A model generated the notes under the pieces. The model saw only the letters and a program-made list of their open reading frames with translations, had not been told where the DNA came from and searched no databases. 6,480 nucleotides of DNA. Origin: Belnapia sp. Lineage in GTDB: Bacteria > Pseudomonadota > Alphaproteobacteria > Acetobacterales > Acetobacteraceae. The stretch spans positions 1-6,480 of the forward strand of contig JAQGIA010000635.1 of the NCBI GenBank assembly GCA_028291445.1, in the 5' to 3' direction. The position numbers were made by a program, and so were the translations under genes. Below are positions 4,885 to 6,480 of the stretch, in pieces (positions within the stretch are counted from its first letter, which is position 1; the number at the start of each line of letters is the position of its first letter).

Positions 4885-6480
4885 AGGACAGCCCGATCCG
4901 ATCCCCTGCCGCCCCGGTCGCCGTCTGGCCTTCCAGCTTGATGTTCGGGGTGATCTCCACCTGCACGCCGACGCCGGTCTGGCCGCCATTGGTGCCCTGC
5001 CGCACCCCGAGGAAGACCCCCGGCGCGACATAGCGCCCGGCCTCCACCGAGGCCGCGTTGCTGCCCTCGGCGCTGCTCACCCCGAGCCGGTCGAGGCCGA
5101 GCGCATTCCGCACCCGGTCGAGCGGGCTGGAGCCGCCACCGACGCCGGTCAGCTGCGCCAGCGCCGCCGCCAGCTGGGCGATCTCGAAGGGGCTGAGGTT
5201 GCCGGTCGCCCGGTCGAACAGCAGCCGCGCCAGCACCTCGTCCTGCGGCAATTCGGGGGAGGAGGTGAAGGCCACCTTCGGTGCCGTCGCCGTGCCGGTG
5301 ATGGCCACGGTGATGGCGGTGTTGCGCGCAGTCGCCTGGGCCGAGAGGTCGAGCTGCGGGATCAGGTTGCCCGAGACGAAGCCGATGCTGCCGCGCTGGA
5401 AGGACAGCTTGCGCGTCAGGATATCCAGCGTCCCGCCCACCAGGGTCAGCGCGCCGGAGGGCACCGGCGCCGCCGTGGTGCCGCCCACCTCCAGCGCGCC
5501 GCCCATCTCCACGTCGATGCCCCGGCCGCGGATGAAGACCCGCCGCGCGGTGACCTTCACCGCCAGGGTCAGGGGCGGCCCCGGCGGCGGCGGGTTGGCG
5601 ACCACCGGCGGTGGCCGCACCGTGCCGGGCGGCGTCCGCCCGCGTTCGCGTACGTTGGTCAGGGTCGGCACGCTGGCCGGGATGGTGGTCGGCACCCGGA
5701 TTTCCGCCTGCTCGATCCGCACCTCGCCGGCGATCGCCGCGCCGCCGGCGAGCGGCCCGCGCACCGTGAGATCGGCGCCGATGGTCGCCGTCACCAGCTC
5801 CGAGGCGACCGGCCGGGCATTGCGCGCCTTTATCGTGAGGTCGGCCGGAAAGCCGGTCGCCCCCGCATCCAGCGTGCCGGTCACGCCGATGGTGCCGCCG
5901 CCGGTGGTCTTGCCCTCCAGCCGCTCGATCACCAGCCTTGTGCCGTCCCCGGTCAGCACGCCGCCGATATCCGACAGCCGCACGCCGGTGCTGGCATTGC
6001 GATATTCGCCGCCGGTCAGCGTCGCCCGCCCGCCGAAGCGCGGCGCGCCGACGGTCCCATCCGCCCGCAGCGCGAGCGCCAGCCGCCCCGTGGCGCGATC
6101 CGCCCCGGCGGCGAGGAAGGGCCCGGCCAGCGGCGCCAGATTCAGGCTGCCGTCCAGGGTCGCCGCCAACGCACCCTCCGGGCCGAAGCCACCGGGTGCA
6201 AAAGCGCTGGGCAAGCGCGCCGTCGCGGTGATGCTGCCGGCCGGTCCGGCGCCGATCTCGGCCCGCGCCTGGGTCAGGTCGCCGACCATGCTGCCCTCGG
6301 CCCGCAGGGTCAGCAGCGGCAGCCCGCGCGCCCAGTCGGCGCCGAGCCCGATTCCGGTCCCGTTCAGGGTGCCGCGGATCTCCGGCTTCGCCACCGGCCC
6401 GGTCGCCCGCACCTCGCCGCTCAGCATGCCGCGCGGGGCGAGGTCCGGGGCGAAGCGCTGCGCCAGGGTCAGCGGCAGGG
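4868..6480 (-). CDS. tamB: TamB (DUF490) translocation and assembly module protein, C-terminal part
   Basis: The frame is open to the right edge of the window, so the start lies beyond it. The visible part is 536 residues; full TamB proteins usually exceed 1,000. TamB is a long inner-membrane-anchored, mostly beta-structured groove that spans the periplasm. It partners the Omp85 protein TamA in outer membrane protein assembly and is implicated in phospholipid transport. Repeated short beta strands with Gly, Thr and Val fill the upstream half. A Pro-rich linker is encoded near 5573-5645. The diagnostic C-terminal domain follows: LSFQRGSIGFVSGNLIPQLDL, then VAITGTATAPKVAFTSSPELPQDEVLARLLF, and SPFEIAQLAAALAQL. 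It ends in GLSYEFEY with terminal aromatic residues, as in barrel-like TamB ends. The ATG at 6427 is internal, because family-like sequence (LAQRFAPDLAPRG) continues upstream of it. The last codons overlap the DUF2252 start. A tamA gene would be expected just upstream, beyond 6480. Confidence 0.93.
   Translation of the reverse strand, partial: LPLTLAQRFAPDLAPRGMLSGEVRATGPVAKPEIRGTLNGTGIGLGADWARGLPLLTLRAEGSMVGDLTQARAEIGAGPAGSITATARLPSAFAPGGFGPEGALAATLDGSLNLAPLAGPFLAAGADRATGRLALALRADGTVGAPRFGGRATLTGGEYRNASTGVRLSDIGGVLTGDGTRLVIERLEGKTTGGGTIGVTGTLDAGATGFPADLTIKARNARPVASELVTATIGADLTVRGPLAGGAAIAGEVRIEQAEIRVPTTIPASVPTLTNVRERGRTPPGTVRPPPVVANPPPPGPPLTLAVKVTARRVFIRGRGIDVEMGGALEVGGTTAAPVPSGALTLVGGTLDILTRKLSFQRGSIGFVSGNLIPQLDLSAQATARNTAITVAITGTATAPKVAFTSSPELPQDEVLARLLFDRATGNLSPFEIAQLAAALAQLTGVGGGSSPLDRVRNALGLDRLGVSSAEGSNAASVEAGRYVAPGVFLGVRQGTNGGQTGVGVQVEITPNIKLEGQTATGAAGDRIGLSYEFEY

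Noticed and set aside
4872..4885. Overlapping short palindromes (TTCGAA and GAATTC) at the tamB end
   Set aside because: They arise from the codons for the conserved Glu-Phe-Glu-Tyr end of TamB and are too short to indicate a regulatory site.
3796..4941. A 381-codon plus-strand frame opposite DUF2252
   Set aside because: Arg/Gly/His/Pro-rich shadow of the DUF2252 gene, whose conserved motifs are on the other strand.

Overview
The window looks like the chromosome of a very GC-rich alphaproteobacterium, most likely an Acetobacteraceae member of the Roseomonas type. That placement is an inference from base composition and from the protein families and their similarity to remembered homologues; no search was run. 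Coding is dense, with only short gaps between genes. Five of the six genes lie on the minus strand and one partial gene lies on the plus strand.

Layout from left to right. Bases 1-408 (+) hold the C-terminal part of an FMN-dependent nitronate monooxygenase. Bases 409-487 are the gap between convergent genes and hold two adjacent hairpins. Bases 488-3733 (-) hold a drug-efflux operon read from right to left: a MarR-family repressor, an EmrA/HlyD membrane fusion protein and an EmrB-type 14-TM DHA2 transporter. This is the same order as E. coli emrR-emrA-emrB. Bases 3734-3828 hold the marR promoter and a likely operator. Bases 3829-4884 (-) hold a DUF2252 protein with kinase-like motifs. Bases 4868-6480 (-) hold the C-terminal 536 residues of TamB, which continues past the right edge.

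How the genes work together. EmrB and EmrA should form an inner-membrane pump with a periplasmic adaptor. No TolC-type outer membrane channel is present, so one must be supplied from elsewhere. The MarR protein probably represses its own operon by binding a palindrome that overlaps the -10 box and would release it on binding a drug or phenolic ligand. TamB works with TamA in moving proteins or lipids to the outer membrane. DUF2252 overlaps the end of tamB by 17 bases and is probably co-transcribed with it, but its function is unknown.

I see no mobile element, CRISPR array, tRNA or rRNA, and nothing that amounts to a clearly new system. The points most worth checking are the marR operator, the reversed order of kinase-like motifs in DUF2252, and the G-rich tandem repeat at the marR stop codon.
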